NCBI GenBank assembly: GCA_937885735.1
Contig: CALABN010000348.1
Coordinates: 1 to 51,586, forward strand
Source of the DNA: an uncultured Bacteroidota bacterium
Lineage (GTDB): Bacteria; Bacteroidota; Bacteroidia; Bacteroidales; SZUA-534
Direction of reading: 5' to 3'
Length of the DNA stretch: 51,586 nt
In this document: positions 10,701 to 19,600 of the stretch, piece after piece
Position numbering within the stretch: position 1 is the first letter of the stretch
Layout: each line of letters opens with the position of its first letter
Position numbers and translations under genes: made by a program
The notes under the pieces: generated by a model
Databases searched by the model: none
What the model was told of the DNA's origin: nothing
Seen by the model: only the letters and a program-made list of their open reading frames with translations

Positions 10701-11511
10701 ACCCTTCGGCGGCATACATTAATGCATCTGTCGACATTGAACTAACTTTAGCTCCAATGTGAAGGCTTGTCACTTTGCCGGACAAGACAGAACCCATACT
10801 TGTCACATTGTCGCCACCCGTAATGGTTTGCAGTACTTGCATTGCATAAAAAGCATAAGTGGATACCGTTTCAACAGAAGCCGGTATGTCATAAGTGGTA
10901 CTATCCAAGTATGGCGGAAAATAATACAGCTTCTTCATATCCTTGCTATACAATATGCCGTCGGCACTTGTGCACAACGTGGAACTCGACTCGTCAACAT
11001 AGAAATGCTTAACCCCTGGGAAAGTGGTCCAACTGAAAAAGTTGTCACGACCAGTTCGTCCGGTTACATTTTTGCCGATAGCCAATGTATCGCCCTTATT
11101 TGGCTTGAGTACTGCACAATGAAAAGCGTTTGCCTCAATAGTGGTAAGGGCGTCGCTGTCAAGGTTTATTTTTATACCTGAACCATTAGGCCCGCTGACA
11201 CGCTCAAAAGCATATGTCTTGATTGTTTTGACATTGCTACCCAATGTGACTGACTTCACATCATAGCAGTAATAAAACGCATCCTTGCCAATTGTAGTGA
11301 CTAGATAATCCTTGCCTCCGACCGTAATGCTGGACGGAATTACAACATCGCCACTATACTGCCATTCACCAGCAACAACTGTGGCCTCAAAATTCTTATT
11401 ATCCAAATTGTAATAAATTGCACCTGCCGTATCGCTTGATGCAAAATCGTAGGCAAACGTCTTTGACACTACTGACAAGACAATCAAAATAAAAGATAAA
11501 CGTTTGATCAT
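4714..11511 (-). CDS. Giant T9SS-secreted surface protein with LRR_5 and InlB-type repeats
   Basis: 2265 residues. The start was set at ATG 11511, which gives a signal peptide (IKRLSFILIVLSVVSKTFA); an upstream in-frame start adds 13 non-signal residues. Residues about 30-560 are BspA-type leucine-rich repeats (TIGKDAFYYCYDVKSVTLG; IGSYAFYNHQYIKNI). From about 590 come four composite units of roughly 125 residues that combine a MucBP-like part (YTVNHYKQNLDG...GLQTQATAKTYTGF) with an InlB B-repeat part. About 1090-2040 is 13 tandem InlB/Listeria-Bacteroides repeats of about 73 residues (W-ANNGT ... FKGWS ... FYAVW). An Ig-like stretch follows. The final 75 residues (from about 2190, SVYPNPAVERV ... 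LPQGLYIVKID) form a type A T9SS sorting domain. The protein is probably an adhesin anchored at the cell surface. Confidence 0.9.
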   Translation of the reverse strand: MIKRLSFILIVLSVVSKTFAYDFASSDTAGAIYYNLDNKNFEATVVAGEWQYSGDVVIPSSITVGGKDYLVTTIGKDAFYYCYDVKSVTLGSNVKTIKTYAFERVSGPNGSGIKINLDSDALTTIEANAFHCAVLKPNKGDTLAIGKNVTGRTGRDNFFSWTTFPGVKHFYVDESSSTLCTSADGILYSKDMKKLYYFPPYLDSTTYDIPASVETVSTYAFYAMQVLQTITGGDNVTSMGSVLSGKVTSLHIGAKVSSMSTDALMYAAEGFLPVIDENNKWFELIDGALYNYSGSDTILCRYFKCNKQETFVVPANVNKIGSYAFYNHQYIKNIDYGLCTKLKSGNIASTAYHSTKYSVKFQNAENIYVNIDGVFYSDDTVTMVIYGSDVTLKDYVMPKKTTTITVSTIKSNANTKTFSINKAANSINGEYLYPLENLEYYYVDEGNGTYSSDTCGVLYNKAKTKLISYPRGNKRLFYKVADGTKQVGVHAFYYNKYLQGLDLGNDITSVIEGNSGNMAYMQSLSFIRVGTNQPPTATTSSFSSSMYSGDTKVILYVPKDAFDIYNNSSIWNRFAVVRDTGQFMSDIKSKKYDYLTYHYKQNIEGTGFLEPESVKCEGYLLCNTTAEPNNYEGFTPMPFDQKLLDNTNIIVKIYYTRNSYTVNWKSKGEVVSNGTYKYGTVMTMPNVTITPDAGKHFIGWNPNPDATTAVTFDENSLLRKDTTFYAIFATNDRKPYVVRHFLQNLDDNNYPTTPYATDTIMEVFGLQTQATAKTYTGFTAPASINQGTVSEDGNTVVDINYTRNSYDVNWYNGSAPVLAGNYKYGSELVIPSDPSAVAGKHFVGWNTDANATVALSLGGKTVEGAATYYAIFATNDSKSYTVNHYKQNLDGTYPTDPEETETGSGTVGLQTQATAKTYTGFTAPETISQEIIKADGTTVVDIKYTRNSYDVKWYNGSAPVLTGNYKYGSALEIPADQKAEAGKHFVGWNTNASATSALTLTDATVESAVIYYAIFVDNDNKSYVVNHYQEGLDGNYPATPTTTDNGSGIWGLQTNASAKNYEGFTAQNFSQATIKEDGTTVVEIYYKRNIHILTWSIGYGTLESESYTKGSVMFGATIIEPKLNREGYTHKGWSLTNGGNTTVVATQMPDADLTYYDVWDVNEYKVIWDWNYAGSPQPTSFFNYGEDIEAPAGVPDRDKYTFAGWSKTKNGAIITNGDFGKMTTAGATFYAQWIPNKYNLTWNANGGSLSGSYTSGSVDYGTDIVKPNASRTGYTFIGWGESATATSTINIPLTMPGEDKEFFAIWKINQHTLTWNANSGELSGNYTKGTVTYGTTITAPSASRYGYTFKGWTTTLGSTETVEITTMPDSDVVYYAVWEANKHNLVWDANGGELGGTYTSGSVAYGTAIVAPTEYSKTGFKFAGWGESATLTTPTSVASTMPDADVKYYALWVANDYVVEWLLNDGTGNPYGSSNVTYGNAISKIEPDPTREHYQFLGWSKTEDGVVITDFGTMNANKVTFYAQWQINSNNLSWDANGGDLSGIYTSGAVDYGKEIVKPTATRKGHTFEGWASASDASVSDTVEITTMPDADTTFYAVWSVNTYTVNWKFNDGTSANFFSSSFDFGNIIEKPATDPSFEHHTFMGWSSTADGDVVSEFGTMPDKDTAFYAVWALNKHVAVWYANNGTNDTINVDTLEYDAVIPVPDSMPSREHYTFVGWSAKVDGTAETSFGTMPDKDTAFYAVWEINRHVANWYANDGTDAIVNSDTLDYGTVLTAPKNIPSRENYQFNGWSATTDGDTTSLFGTMPDNDTAFYAVWENLMFDAVWYANNGTAEIFFTTHASVSSTLTAPEANPTRDNFTFKGWSATADGEVTTDFGIMPVGGTKFYAVWEDVLYDALWYANNGTAEVFFTTHATVSTTLVAPEGNPEHGSYIFKGWSSTADGEPLTDFGIMTAGGTSFYAVWAPGEFTVVWDMNDGSGKTFMSQQVVLGEKIVAPVDNPSRKCYEFKGWSATADGDVTTDFGVMTADGAVFYAIWAGIVEFTAPESFETCENEKYVELTNVSDSVKFVWKVNGVVEPSQVGTIFTLPDNAKFSGTITVTGSFGGTEVTKEIKYIRKKDMITTMWDDVVSVINTDNMFQSYKWYHNDALIDTTEYYNEVGGLTGKYYLVATTSDGEEICSCERDFGKKPEVSISVYPNPAVERVLVKGSALEVGKSIIITDENGKVWLSREITDNDVEDINLLNLPQGLYIVKIDNKSIPFIKL
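5400..9735 (-). repeat. Coding tandem repeats: 4 composite units + 13 InlB-type units
   Basis: Within the giant surface protein gene. The 13 InlB-type units, roughly 219 bp each, occupy about 5400-8240, and four composite units of roughly 375 bp occupy about 8240-9735. Some neighbours are strikingly alike at DNA and protein level (for example the two units containing WYANNGTAE and FFTTHA, about 5640-6060), implying recent unit duplication. Boundaries are approximate. Confidence 0.85.
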
Positions 11512-11564
11512 ATCTGAATTGTTTTTTGTTATCAATAATGGATTCCCCAAAAAGTATTACGCCA

Positions 11565-11572
11565 CAAACTTA
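11565..11572 (-). promoter_or_regulatory. Bacteroidota -7 element for giant surface protein
   Basis: Minus-strand TAAGTTTG fits the TAnnTTTG consensus exactly, 54 bases upstream of the chosen start at 11511. No good -33 TTTG partner was seen at the usual spacing. Confidence 0.45.
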
Positions 11573-11781
11573 CTACAATACATTATTATAAATAAGCACG
11601 TTTTGAGCAACTGCCTATATTATATGGCTTAATGGCGTTTTTTATTGACAAATATCAATTATCAAAATAATTTTTGCATGTTTACAGCGTTTTAGATGTA
11701 TACACGGATTTGATGACATTGTCGAAACCCGATTTCGCCGAATCAAGAATATTTGCCATATTTGCACACAAAATCAACAAG

Positions 11782-12528
11782 ATGCCATTGTTCGGATTCA
11801 TAGGAAAAAAGAAAGAATCGCTTGTGCCGTTGCGCAACATAGGCATAACATGCGACACACACTCACACCTGTTGCCAAACCTTGACGACGGCTCACAATC
11901 GGTCAAGGACAGCATCGAATTGATTGTGAGGATGAAAAACCTTGGCTACAAGAAGATAATCTGCACACCTCACTTTATGACCGGATTTTACAATAATACA
12001 CATGAATCCGTACAGACATCGTTGAACTTTATGAAGAGCGAGTTGTTGCGTCAAAATATTGACATTGAACTTGATGCGGCCGCCGAATACTACATCGACT
12101 ACGATTTTATGCAAGACTTGGGCAAAAAGCCAATGCTCACTTTCGGCAACAACATGCTTTTGTTTGAATGCTCCTTCACCAACCAGCATAAAAACCTGAA
12201 CGAGACTATTTTTGAAATGCAGGTTAACGGCTACAAGCCTGTGCTTGCACACCCTGAACGCTACATCTACTGGCATGGCAACATCGACTTCATGAAAGAA
12301 CTGCACGACCGTGGTGTCTTGTTCCAACTCAACATGCTGTCCATTGCAAATGCCTATGCATCAAATGTCAACAAGGCGTCAAGGGCTCTTGTCGACAACA
12401 ATCTGTGCGATTTCATATCGACAGACCTTCACAATGAAGAACAACTGGCAATTATTGAAAATGCTCAAATAACTGAAAGTGCATTTGAAAAAATAAAGTC
12501 GCTTAAGTTATTGAATAATAATTATTAG
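11782..12528 (+). CDS. CpsB/CapC-type PHP-domain tyrosine-protein phosphatase
   Basis: 248 residues from ATG 11782 (MPLFGFIGKKKE); a longer open frame begins at 11674, but the extra 36 residues do not look like protein. PHP-fold metal-ligand motifs are present: DTHSHLLPNLDDG (H27, H29), CTPHF, the EYYID region, LAHPERY and STDLHN. In Firmicutes CpsB dephosphorylates the tyrosine kinase that controls capsule assembly. In Bacteroidota the same family usually lies near polysaccharide-export genes, but here no kinase or export gene is adjacent, so its substrate is open. It is read toward the xylanase genes with a 73-base gap; co-transcription is possible. Confidence 0.88.
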   Translation: MPLFGFIGKKKESLVPLRNIGITCDTHSHLLPNLDDGSQSVKDSIELIVRMKNLGYKKIICTPHFMTGFYNNTHESVQTSLNFMKSELLRQNIDIELDAAAEYYIDYDFMQDLGKKPMLTFGNNMLLFECSFTNQHKNLNETIFEMQVNGYKPVLAHPERYIYWHGNIDFMKELHDRGVLFQLNMLSIANAYASNVNKASRALVDNNLCDFISTDLHNEEQLAIIENAQITESAFEKIKSLKLLNNNY

Positions 12529-12601
12529 CACTCTTGTTGCTGATAGTTCGTGACTCTAACTTCATTGTTAGCCTTGTTTTTCCTAAATTGCAGACTTTAA
12601 A

Positions 12602-14404
12602 ATGAATGTTATGAGACGGATATTTTTTGCATCAATCTTGCTCTTTGGCGTAAACACAAGCCTTTGGGCTGGCAACATCACTCTGTTAGAGGATTCATTT
12701 GAAGATTCTTCAACCAATTGGAAATCACGCAGTTCAGAAACTGTGGCCATTTCAAGCGAGACGGCACATTCGGGCAACCAGTCGCTCAAGGTGTCAAACC
12801 GTACAGCCGTATGGCATGGTGCCCAACTCACATCGTCGGAATTCAAAAATGCAGGCACTTACACGGTTGAATGCTATGTTTCGTTCATCAACGACAACTA
12901 CACCAGCCATAAGTTCCAACTTTGCTGGCAAAACACTGCCGACGGTTCCACTTCGTACCCTACAATCAGCGAAGCGAGTTGCACAAACGGTAAATGGGCC
13001 AAACTGTCAGGCACGTTCACCATTATCGAAGGAATGACCAATGTAGCTGTCTATATTCAGACTGCATACACCGACAATCCTACCGACAAGGACTTGATGG
13101 ACTTCTACATTGACGATTTTACGTGCCAAAAGGCTGAAGAAGAGTCGTATGACATTGAATCGTTGTCAAACGGCATCTCCCTAAAAAAACAATACTCGCC
13201 TTACTTCAAGATAGGCACAGCCGTAACGGCCAGCGAACTTGCACTTCCGAAGGCAAAACCACTGATCGACTATCACTTCAACAGCATAACTCCAGGCAAC
13301 GAACTTAAGCCCGATGCATTGCTGAACCAATCGCAATGCCAAAAAGACAACAAGCCGGCTGTCAAACTGTCGAGCAATGCAAAATACATTCTGCAATATT
13401 GCTCCGACAACCACATTCCAATCCGCGGACACTGCCTTGTATGGCACAGCCAGACTCCAGCCTGGTTCTTCCGTGAGGGTTTCAAGGCCAATGGAACCCT
13501 TCTAGACAAAGAGTCAATGACCAAGCGCATGGAAGAATACATAAAATCGGTCATTGAGGTTGTCACCACATCATATCCTGACCTTGAAATATATGCCTGG
13601 GACGTTGTAAACGAAGCATTTGGCGATGGCGATGGAAATCTTCGCAAAGCCGGTTCAAATGCCAGCAATGGTGAATCTCCATGGACGGAAATCTACGGCG
13701 ACCAGTCGTTCATTGACAGCGCATTCGCATTCGCCCGCAAATACGCACCAAAAGGATGCAAGCTTTACTACAACGACTTCAACGAGTACATCGATTCAAA
13801 ACGAAATGCTATTTATGAACTAGTAAGCCGCCTGTATAAAAACGGCACCTGCGACGGCCTAGGAATGCAATCCCACCTGGCAACCAACTATCCGTCAGTG
13901 TCATTGTACAAAACGGCACTCGACAAATTCAGCCAGATAGGCTGCGACCTGCAAGTGACAGAACTCGACATCACCATTGAAAACGGTGCTACCGCTCATA
14001 CACAGGCAAAAATGTACAGCGACCTTTTCGACCTCTACACCAAGTATGCCGACCACATCAGCGCTGTGGTTTTTTGGGGAACACAGGACGGTACAAGCTG
14101 GCGCAGCAGCAAGAATCCACTGATTTTCGATGCCCAATTCAAGCCGAAAGAGGCATTCTTCTCCATTATCGGGATGGAAATGCCTTCGGGAATTGGATGC
14201 CACAATTCCGACTCACACAAGCTAAAAGTATACGGGACCAGCGATTCAATTGTACTTGAATCGGTAAACGGGGAAAAGGTTATGACATCAATATACAATA
14301 TTGAAGGCCGGAACATTGGCTGCTATTATGTTGAAGGCAGAAGAGAAATCAGTCTGCCAAGCGGCATCTACATTGTAGGCAAGCAAAAAATAATGGTCTG
14401 GTAA
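12602..14404 (+). CDS. Secreted GH10 endo-1,4-beta-xylanase with N-terminal CBM4_9-type module
   Basis: 600 residues. A signal peptide (MRRIFFASILLFGVNTSLWAG) is followed at about 25-178 by a carbohydrate-binding module of the CBM4/9/22 type (EDSFEDSSTNWKSRSSETV ... DFYIDDFTC). The GH10 catalytic barrel covers about 190-530: KIGTAV, ITPGNELKPD, RGHCLVWHSQTP, the acid/base Glu338 in WDVVNEAF and the nucleophile Glu454 in VTELDIT. Both catalytic glutamates and the WHSQTP subsite are intact, so it should cleave beta-1,4-xylan. The last 60 residues form a compact beta-rich tail ending SLPSGIYIVGKQK, resembling T9SS type A tails but without the YPNP motif. Another GH10 gene follows 96 bases later, so this is a tandem paralogue pair. 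Confidence 0.95.
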   Translation: MNVMRRIFFASILLFGVNTSLWAGNITLLEDSFEDSSTNWKSRSSETVAISSETAHSGNQSLKVSNRTAVWHGAQLTSSEFKNAGTYTVECYVSFINDNYTSHKFQLCWQNTADGSTSYPTISEASCTNGKWAKLSGTFTIIEGMTNVAVYIQTAYTDNPTDKDLMDFYIDDFTCQKAEEESYDIESLSNGISLKKQYSPYFKIGTAVTASELALPKAKPLIDYHFNSITPGNELKPDALLNQSQCQKDNKPAVKLSSNAKYILQYCSDNHIPIRGHCLVWHSQTPAWFFREGFKANGTLLDKESMTKRMEEYIKSVIEVVTTSYPDLEIYAWDVVNEAFGDGDGNLRKAGSNASNGESPWTEIYGDQSFIDSAFAFARKYAPKGCKLYYNDFNEYIDSKRNAIYELVSRLYKNGTCDGLGMQSHLATNYPSVSLYKTALDKFSQIGCDLQVTELDITIENGATAHTQAKMYSDLFDLYTKYADHISAVVFWGTQDGTSWRSSKNPLIFDAQFKPKEAFFSIIGMEMPSGIGCHNSDSHKLKVYGTSDSIVLESVNGEKVMTSIYNIEGRNIGCYYVEGRREISLPSGIYIVGKQKIMVW

Positions 14405-14500
14405 GGCATTTAAGTAACACTACACAACATTTTTGATACACATTTTCGAGTGACACATTCTTTATAGCCATATTTTAGCGGCACTAAAAAACTATATACT

Positions 14501-16375
14501 ATGAAATTTACAAAACTAACAGCCACCGCAATATCGGTTCTTCTGACATCGACATTGGCATTGGCGCAAACTGGCGAACTGATATTCAGTTACGATTTTG
14601 AAAGCAGCAAAGACGGCTGGTCAGGCCGCCAAAATGAAAAAGTGGAACTAACGGGCGATGCCGCACACAGTGGCATTCAATGTCTGAAAGTAAGCAACCG
14701 CCAAGCCTCATGGAATGGAGGAATGGTGAAAAGCGACGGACTTAAAGCAGGCCATTCATACTACTTTGAGTGCTATATAATGTACTACAACAGCAAGCAT
14801 CCGACTCATAAACACCAGCTTTGCGCCTCATATGATTTAGGCGGGAACACCGTATATGTGGACTTGCGCACAATAACTTGCAAAAGCGGATTCTGGTACA
14901 AGGTTTACTCAACCGTGTCATTTCCAAAGGATGCAACCAACCTATGCATATACGTACAATCAGAATACAAGGAAAGCAACGAAACTGACAACGACAAACT
15001 CGACATCTACATTGACGATGCCGTATGCTACGAAGACACAACCGTTGTCCCTGTAGAAACAGTGAATCCTGACAGCATCACATCACTGAAGGACTACTAT
15101 TCAAAGTATTTCAAGATTGGCACATCAGTATCCACTTACGAAATTTATAGGGAAAATGCACAAAAGCACATCAAAAAGCATTGCAACAGCATTACCTGCG
15201 AGAACGAAATGAAGCCAGATGCCCTTCTTGACCAAAAGAAAAGCCAGGAAGCAGGCAAAGTATGCGTCACCATTGGTAATAACACAAAAGCCATAATGGA
15301 TTTCTGCGTTGAAAACGACATAGCATTCCGCGGACATACCCTCAACTGGCACTCGCAGACCCCTGACTGGTTCTTCAAAAAGGATTTCAGCGATAACGGC
15401 GCACAAGTAGGCAAAGAGGAAATGTCAATTCGCCTTGAGCAGTACATTCAGGCTGTATTTGAAGCCATATCTTCCACTTGCCCGACACTTAAGCTATATG
15501 CATTCGACGTTGTAAACGAGGCGTTCGACAACGATGGTGGCGGCATTCGCAATTCTGGATGGTTCACTTCAAAATGGCCTGTCATCTTTGGTGGCGAGTC
15601 ATTCATGGACAGCGCATTCACATACGCAAGAAAATATGCTCCAAAGAACTGCAAACTATACTACAACGACTATAACGAGTATATTCCGAAGAAAACCGAC
15701 GACATCTACAAACTTGTAAAGAGACTTTATGACAACGGCGTCTGCGACGGCGTAGGAATGCAGTCACACCTCGATTGCAGCTATCCAACCGTTGACGATG
15801 TGCGCACAGCTATCGAAAAATTCCTTACCATTGGCGACAACATCGACCTTCAGGTAACCGAACTCGACATAACCATTAAAAACAATTACACCGACAAGGA
15901 CCAAGCCGCACTTTACAAAGAATTGTTCGATTTGTACGTTGAACACGCTGACCACATCAGTTCAGTAACGCTTTGGGGTACATCGGACGGCGTCAGCTGG
16001 CGCAAGGAGAACAACCAGCGTCCTCTATTGTTCGACGACTCATACTCTCCAAAACTGTCGTACTTCGCGGTTGTTAATGAAGAAGCACCTGAATACCTGA
16101 CCATTGAACCAGAAAAGATACCTAACCCTGACCCAGAGCCAGATGCAATTGGCAAATTAGGTAACGGCATCAACGACAATGCCATTCAGGAACTAACCGT
16201 TTACGGCAAGACCGGCGCAATAGTTATTGAAACAGCCAACGGAGTCAAGGCAGATGCCTGCATCTACCAAATCGACGGACGAATGGTTGGTCGCTACACC
16301 ATTGACGGACGTGCCGAAATAAGCTTGCCAAGTGGTGTATACATAGTTGACAAGCAGAAGGTTGTGGTAATGTAA
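14501..16375 (+). CDS. Secreted GH10 endo-1,4-beta-xylanase with N-terminal CBM4_9-type module (paralogue)
   Basis: 624 residues with the same architecture as the gene upstream. Signal peptide FTKLTATAISVLLTSTLALAQ; CBM4/9/22-like module about 25-178 (SYDFESSKDGWSGRQNEKVE); GH10 barrel about 195-535 with RGHTLNWHSQTP, acid/base Glu340 in FDVVNEAF and nucleophile Glu454 in VTELDIT. The Trp before DVVNEAF in the first copy is Phe here. A Pro-rich linker (PEKIPNPDPEPD) leads to the same 60-residue tail (SLPSGVYIVDKQK). The proteins are clearly paralogous but well diverged, so they probably differ in substrate detail or product size. A strong terminator follows, ending the xylanase unit. Confidence 0.95.
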   Translation: MKFTKLTATAISVLLTSTLALAQTGELIFSYDFESSKDGWSGRQNEKVELTGDAAHSGIQCLKVSNRQASWNGGMVKSDGLKAGHSYYFECYIMYYNSKHPTHKHQLCASYDLGGNTVYVDLRTITCKSGFWYKVYSTVSFPKDATNLCIYVQSEYKESNETDNDKLDIYIDDAVCYEDTTVVPVETVNPDSITSLKDYYSKYFKIGTSVSTYEIYRENAQKHIKKHCNSITCENEMKPDALLDQKKSQEAGKVCVTIGNNTKAIMDFCVENDIAFRGHTLNWHSQTPDWFFKKDFSDNGAQVGKEEMSIRLEQYIQAVFEAISSTCPTLKLYAFDVVNEAFDNDGGGIRNSGWFTSKWPVIFGGESFMDSAFTYARKYAPKNCKLYYNDYNEYIPKKTDDIYKLVKRLYDNGVCDGVGMQSHLDCSYPTVDDVRTAIEKFLTIGDNIDLQVTELDITIKNNYTDKDQAALYKELFDLYVEHADHISSVTLWGTSDGVSWRKENNQRPLLFDDSYSPKLSYFAVVNEEAPEYLTIEPEKIPNPDPEPDAIGKLGNGINDNAIQELTVYGKTGAIVIETANGVKADACIYQIDGRMVGRYTIDGRAEISLPSGVYIVDKQKVVVM

Positions 16376-16395
16376 CATCACACATCCAAAATACC

Positions 16396-16429
16396 AAAAA
16401 GGCTGTCTTTTACGGACAGCCTTTTTGTT
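16396..16429 (+). terminator. Rho-independent terminator after xylanase pair
   Basis: Perfect stem AAAAAGGCTGTC/GACAGCCTTTTT with a seven-base loop, then T-rich sequence. Confidence 0.92.
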
Positions 16430-16678
16430 TTTATGCAATAATGACTTTCGTCTCGCAACTTATAATAACAAACTCAAACACAAGATCAGTGGCATTCACA
16501 TAAAAAGATGCCTTTCCAATAGTAATGAATTGGTTTTTATACTATGTTTACGTCAAACAACTCTTTCATTAAATGACAATAAACAAACAGAGCCATTGTT
16601 GTTCACTGCCGACACTGGCAAAGTGAAAAACGACAGTGTTGTCACACACATGTTTGTAAATACAAAAACAACAAAAAT
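16430..16678 (+). other. Intergenic region upstream of giant BspA-like gene
   Basis: AT-rich, with no gene supported. A small open frame runs through it but has no recognisable start context or protein character. TATGTTTA near 16542 is one mismatch from the -7 consensus. The promoter of the following gene is probably here. Confidence 0.4.
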
Positions 16679-19600
16679 ATGAAGAAACTATTGCTATTGA
16701 TGGCATCGTCTCTCATGCTGACGGCAACTACAACTTATGCACAAAGTGTAAAGGCTTACAAAAACGGGAATGCAACAGACTATTCATTTTCAAGTTTGAA
16801 TTATGGCACCTTGAACAATGTTGATTCCATTGTGGTTAGTGGCACATTGAATAGTTCAAACATTACACTTCTGCATAATGCACTGGGAGAAAATGCGAAT
16901 TACTCATTGTTAAAGGCAGATTTTTCCAATGCTGTCTTTTCAACAAATAAACTCGACAGTCTGTTTAATTGTTTTTTTGGCTTGGAATCAGTAATCTTTC
17001 CCAATGCTACAAACAACAATTCCATATCAATGGAAAGTATGTTTTACAAGTGTTCTGCACTTAAGAGCATTGTCAATCTGGACAAATTGACAAATATTAC
17101 AAGCCTATTTGCGACATTCTATATGTGCGAAAACCTTACTTCAATAAAATTTTCAAGCACAACCAATAACAATGCCGTTTCATTCAGTGGTTGTTTTGTT
17201 ACATGTTCTTCGTTGACTGAAATAGAGAATCTTGAAAAGTTCACAAACATCACCGACATAACCACAGCCTTCTATGGTTGTTCCAAGCTGGGCATAATCC
17301 GCTTAAGCAACATTCCAGAACAATATACCATGGCATTTTCCAGTTGCAATGCTTATATTTTTCTGCCAGACGGAATGACTGACTACCCTAATAACATTAC
17401 CTGGACCAATGTTGTTTTGGAAATGACCAGCGTATCGATGTCTAAAAAGGCTACTTTTACCGAAGACTCGACAATAACCTTGCCAACATTCTCAATTGAA
17501 CCTGAATCGATGAAGAAATTCATCAAAGGGACAAAATATCAATTAAGCAATGACGGGTTTGCCACATTTGAAGAATATACACCAAACACCAATGTCACCA
17601 AAGATTATTCAGGTTACAAGCTACGTGTTGGCGTCACCAACCCAAGAATGACGGGCTACATATACAGCGAGCCTGTTGATGTGGAAAAACTCCCATTTAA
17701 GGTAACCGCTTATTTTGGAAAAACCGCAAAAAAATATGCAACCGAACAACTTGATTATGGTACACTTGCATCAGCAGATTCAATAATTGCCTATGGCACA
17801 TGGGTATCGAGAGATGCAAGCCAACTGAGACGTGCAATAGTCAAATCGAGTGACGACATGACCAACGACAAGACCAAAAAAGTTGACATGTCTGAAGTGG
17901 AGATAAGCGAAAGCTCATCATTTACCGGGTTTCAGAAGTTATTTATGAATGCCACAGCACTTGAAACCATAATATTACCGAATACCCCTAATGAATCTTA
18001 TAACATTATAAGCATGTGCAACAATTGCACCAATCTTAAGACTATCTTGAATTTCGAAAAGCTGACTAGTGTTACATTTGCAGAAAAGGCATTTTATAAC
18101 TGTTCCAAATTGAAGGAGATTCATTTGGGATCAAAAAGCAATTTGGCTTACAATGGCACCGATATTTTTACAGGATGCAATGCTCTTAAATATATGCCCG
18201 ACGGTGTAACAACCTTAGGTTCCAATCTGCAAAATTACAACAATTTTGTATTGCCATTTACAAGCGCCTCATTGAGCGGAACAGCAAGTTTCAATATCGG
18301 CGATGTATTCGTATTGCCGACAATTAATCCTACACCAGCCTACTGCGCCGCAACTGACATTGTTTACGAACTAAGCAACGATGACTTCGCCACTAAAGAG
18401 ACATACACACCAAACACCATTGTAACAAAGGACTATACTGGCTACAAGATGCGCATAGGCGCCAAAAATGCAAGCATGAACGACTATGTTTACAGCACCG
18501 ACATACTAGATGTAACCAAGGTAAACTATGTGCTCACCGCCTACACTAACGGCGTGGCCAACAAATATAGCATCGAGCAATTGGCAACAGGCACGCTTGC
18601 CACAGCCGATTCGGTTGTTCTGTATGGAGTTTGGACCGATGCCCAAATTGAAACATTCCGCAAATCACTTAAATCGGACGGCAACAATCTTACAACAAAT
18701 TCAGCACTCAAGAAAGCTGATTTGTCAGATGTGACGCTTTCCGGCGACATCACGTCAGGAATGGAATATTTGTTCCGCAGCTGTCAAAACCTTGTGTCTG
18801 TTGCGTTGCCATCATCAGAAACCGCAGGCAAGGTTTCGCTGTATAGCGCTTTTAATAATTGTACAACATTGGAAAGCATTGCCAGCCTTGACAAGCTTTC
18901 CAATATAACATGTTTGTACTATGCGTTTTATAATTGCTCAAATCTGGAAAGCCTGACATTTGCGTCAACCGAAAACAGCAACAGTGTCAACATGTTTGAT
19001 GCATTTTACAATTGTTCATTGCTAGAGAGCATTGCAAACCTTGAAAAGCTCACAAACGTTGTTAATTTGAGATATACCTTCAGCAATTGTGGAAAGCTGA
19101 AAGAAATACATATAGGCAGCAATCCAAACAGTTTGAGTGGTACAAGTACGCAATATGCTTTCGACAACTGCGACGCCTTGGTTTACTTGCCTGAAAGCGT
19201 GACAACCGTTCCAGACAACTGGAAGAATTATAAAAACTTCGTGTTGCCATTCACAGCCATTGAGCCATCTGGCATTGCAACAATTGATTCCAAGTCTGGA
19301 ACCATTTCTTTGCCAACAGTCACCTACACGCCATCATACTGTGTGGGCACAGATTTTGTGTATCAGATCAGCAACAACAATTTCAGCACATACACCACAC
19401 ATTCCGCTACCGATGTCTTGACGGGCAACTATGTTGGCTACCAAGTCAGGGTAGGTGCCAAAAACGAGCGCATGAACAACTATGTTTACAGCACCAATAG
19501 TGTGCTTGTTGTCAAGGCTCCATTAGCCAAAGCCTATGTAAATGGAGTGTCAACGGAATATGGCGTGTCAGATTTGGCAACAGGCACACTTGCCACAGCC

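Noticed and set aside
16425..16682. Small plus-strand open frame of 85 codons before the giant BspA-like gene
   Set aside because: It overlaps the terminator, has no recognisable start context or protein-like composition, and runs into the start of the real gene.
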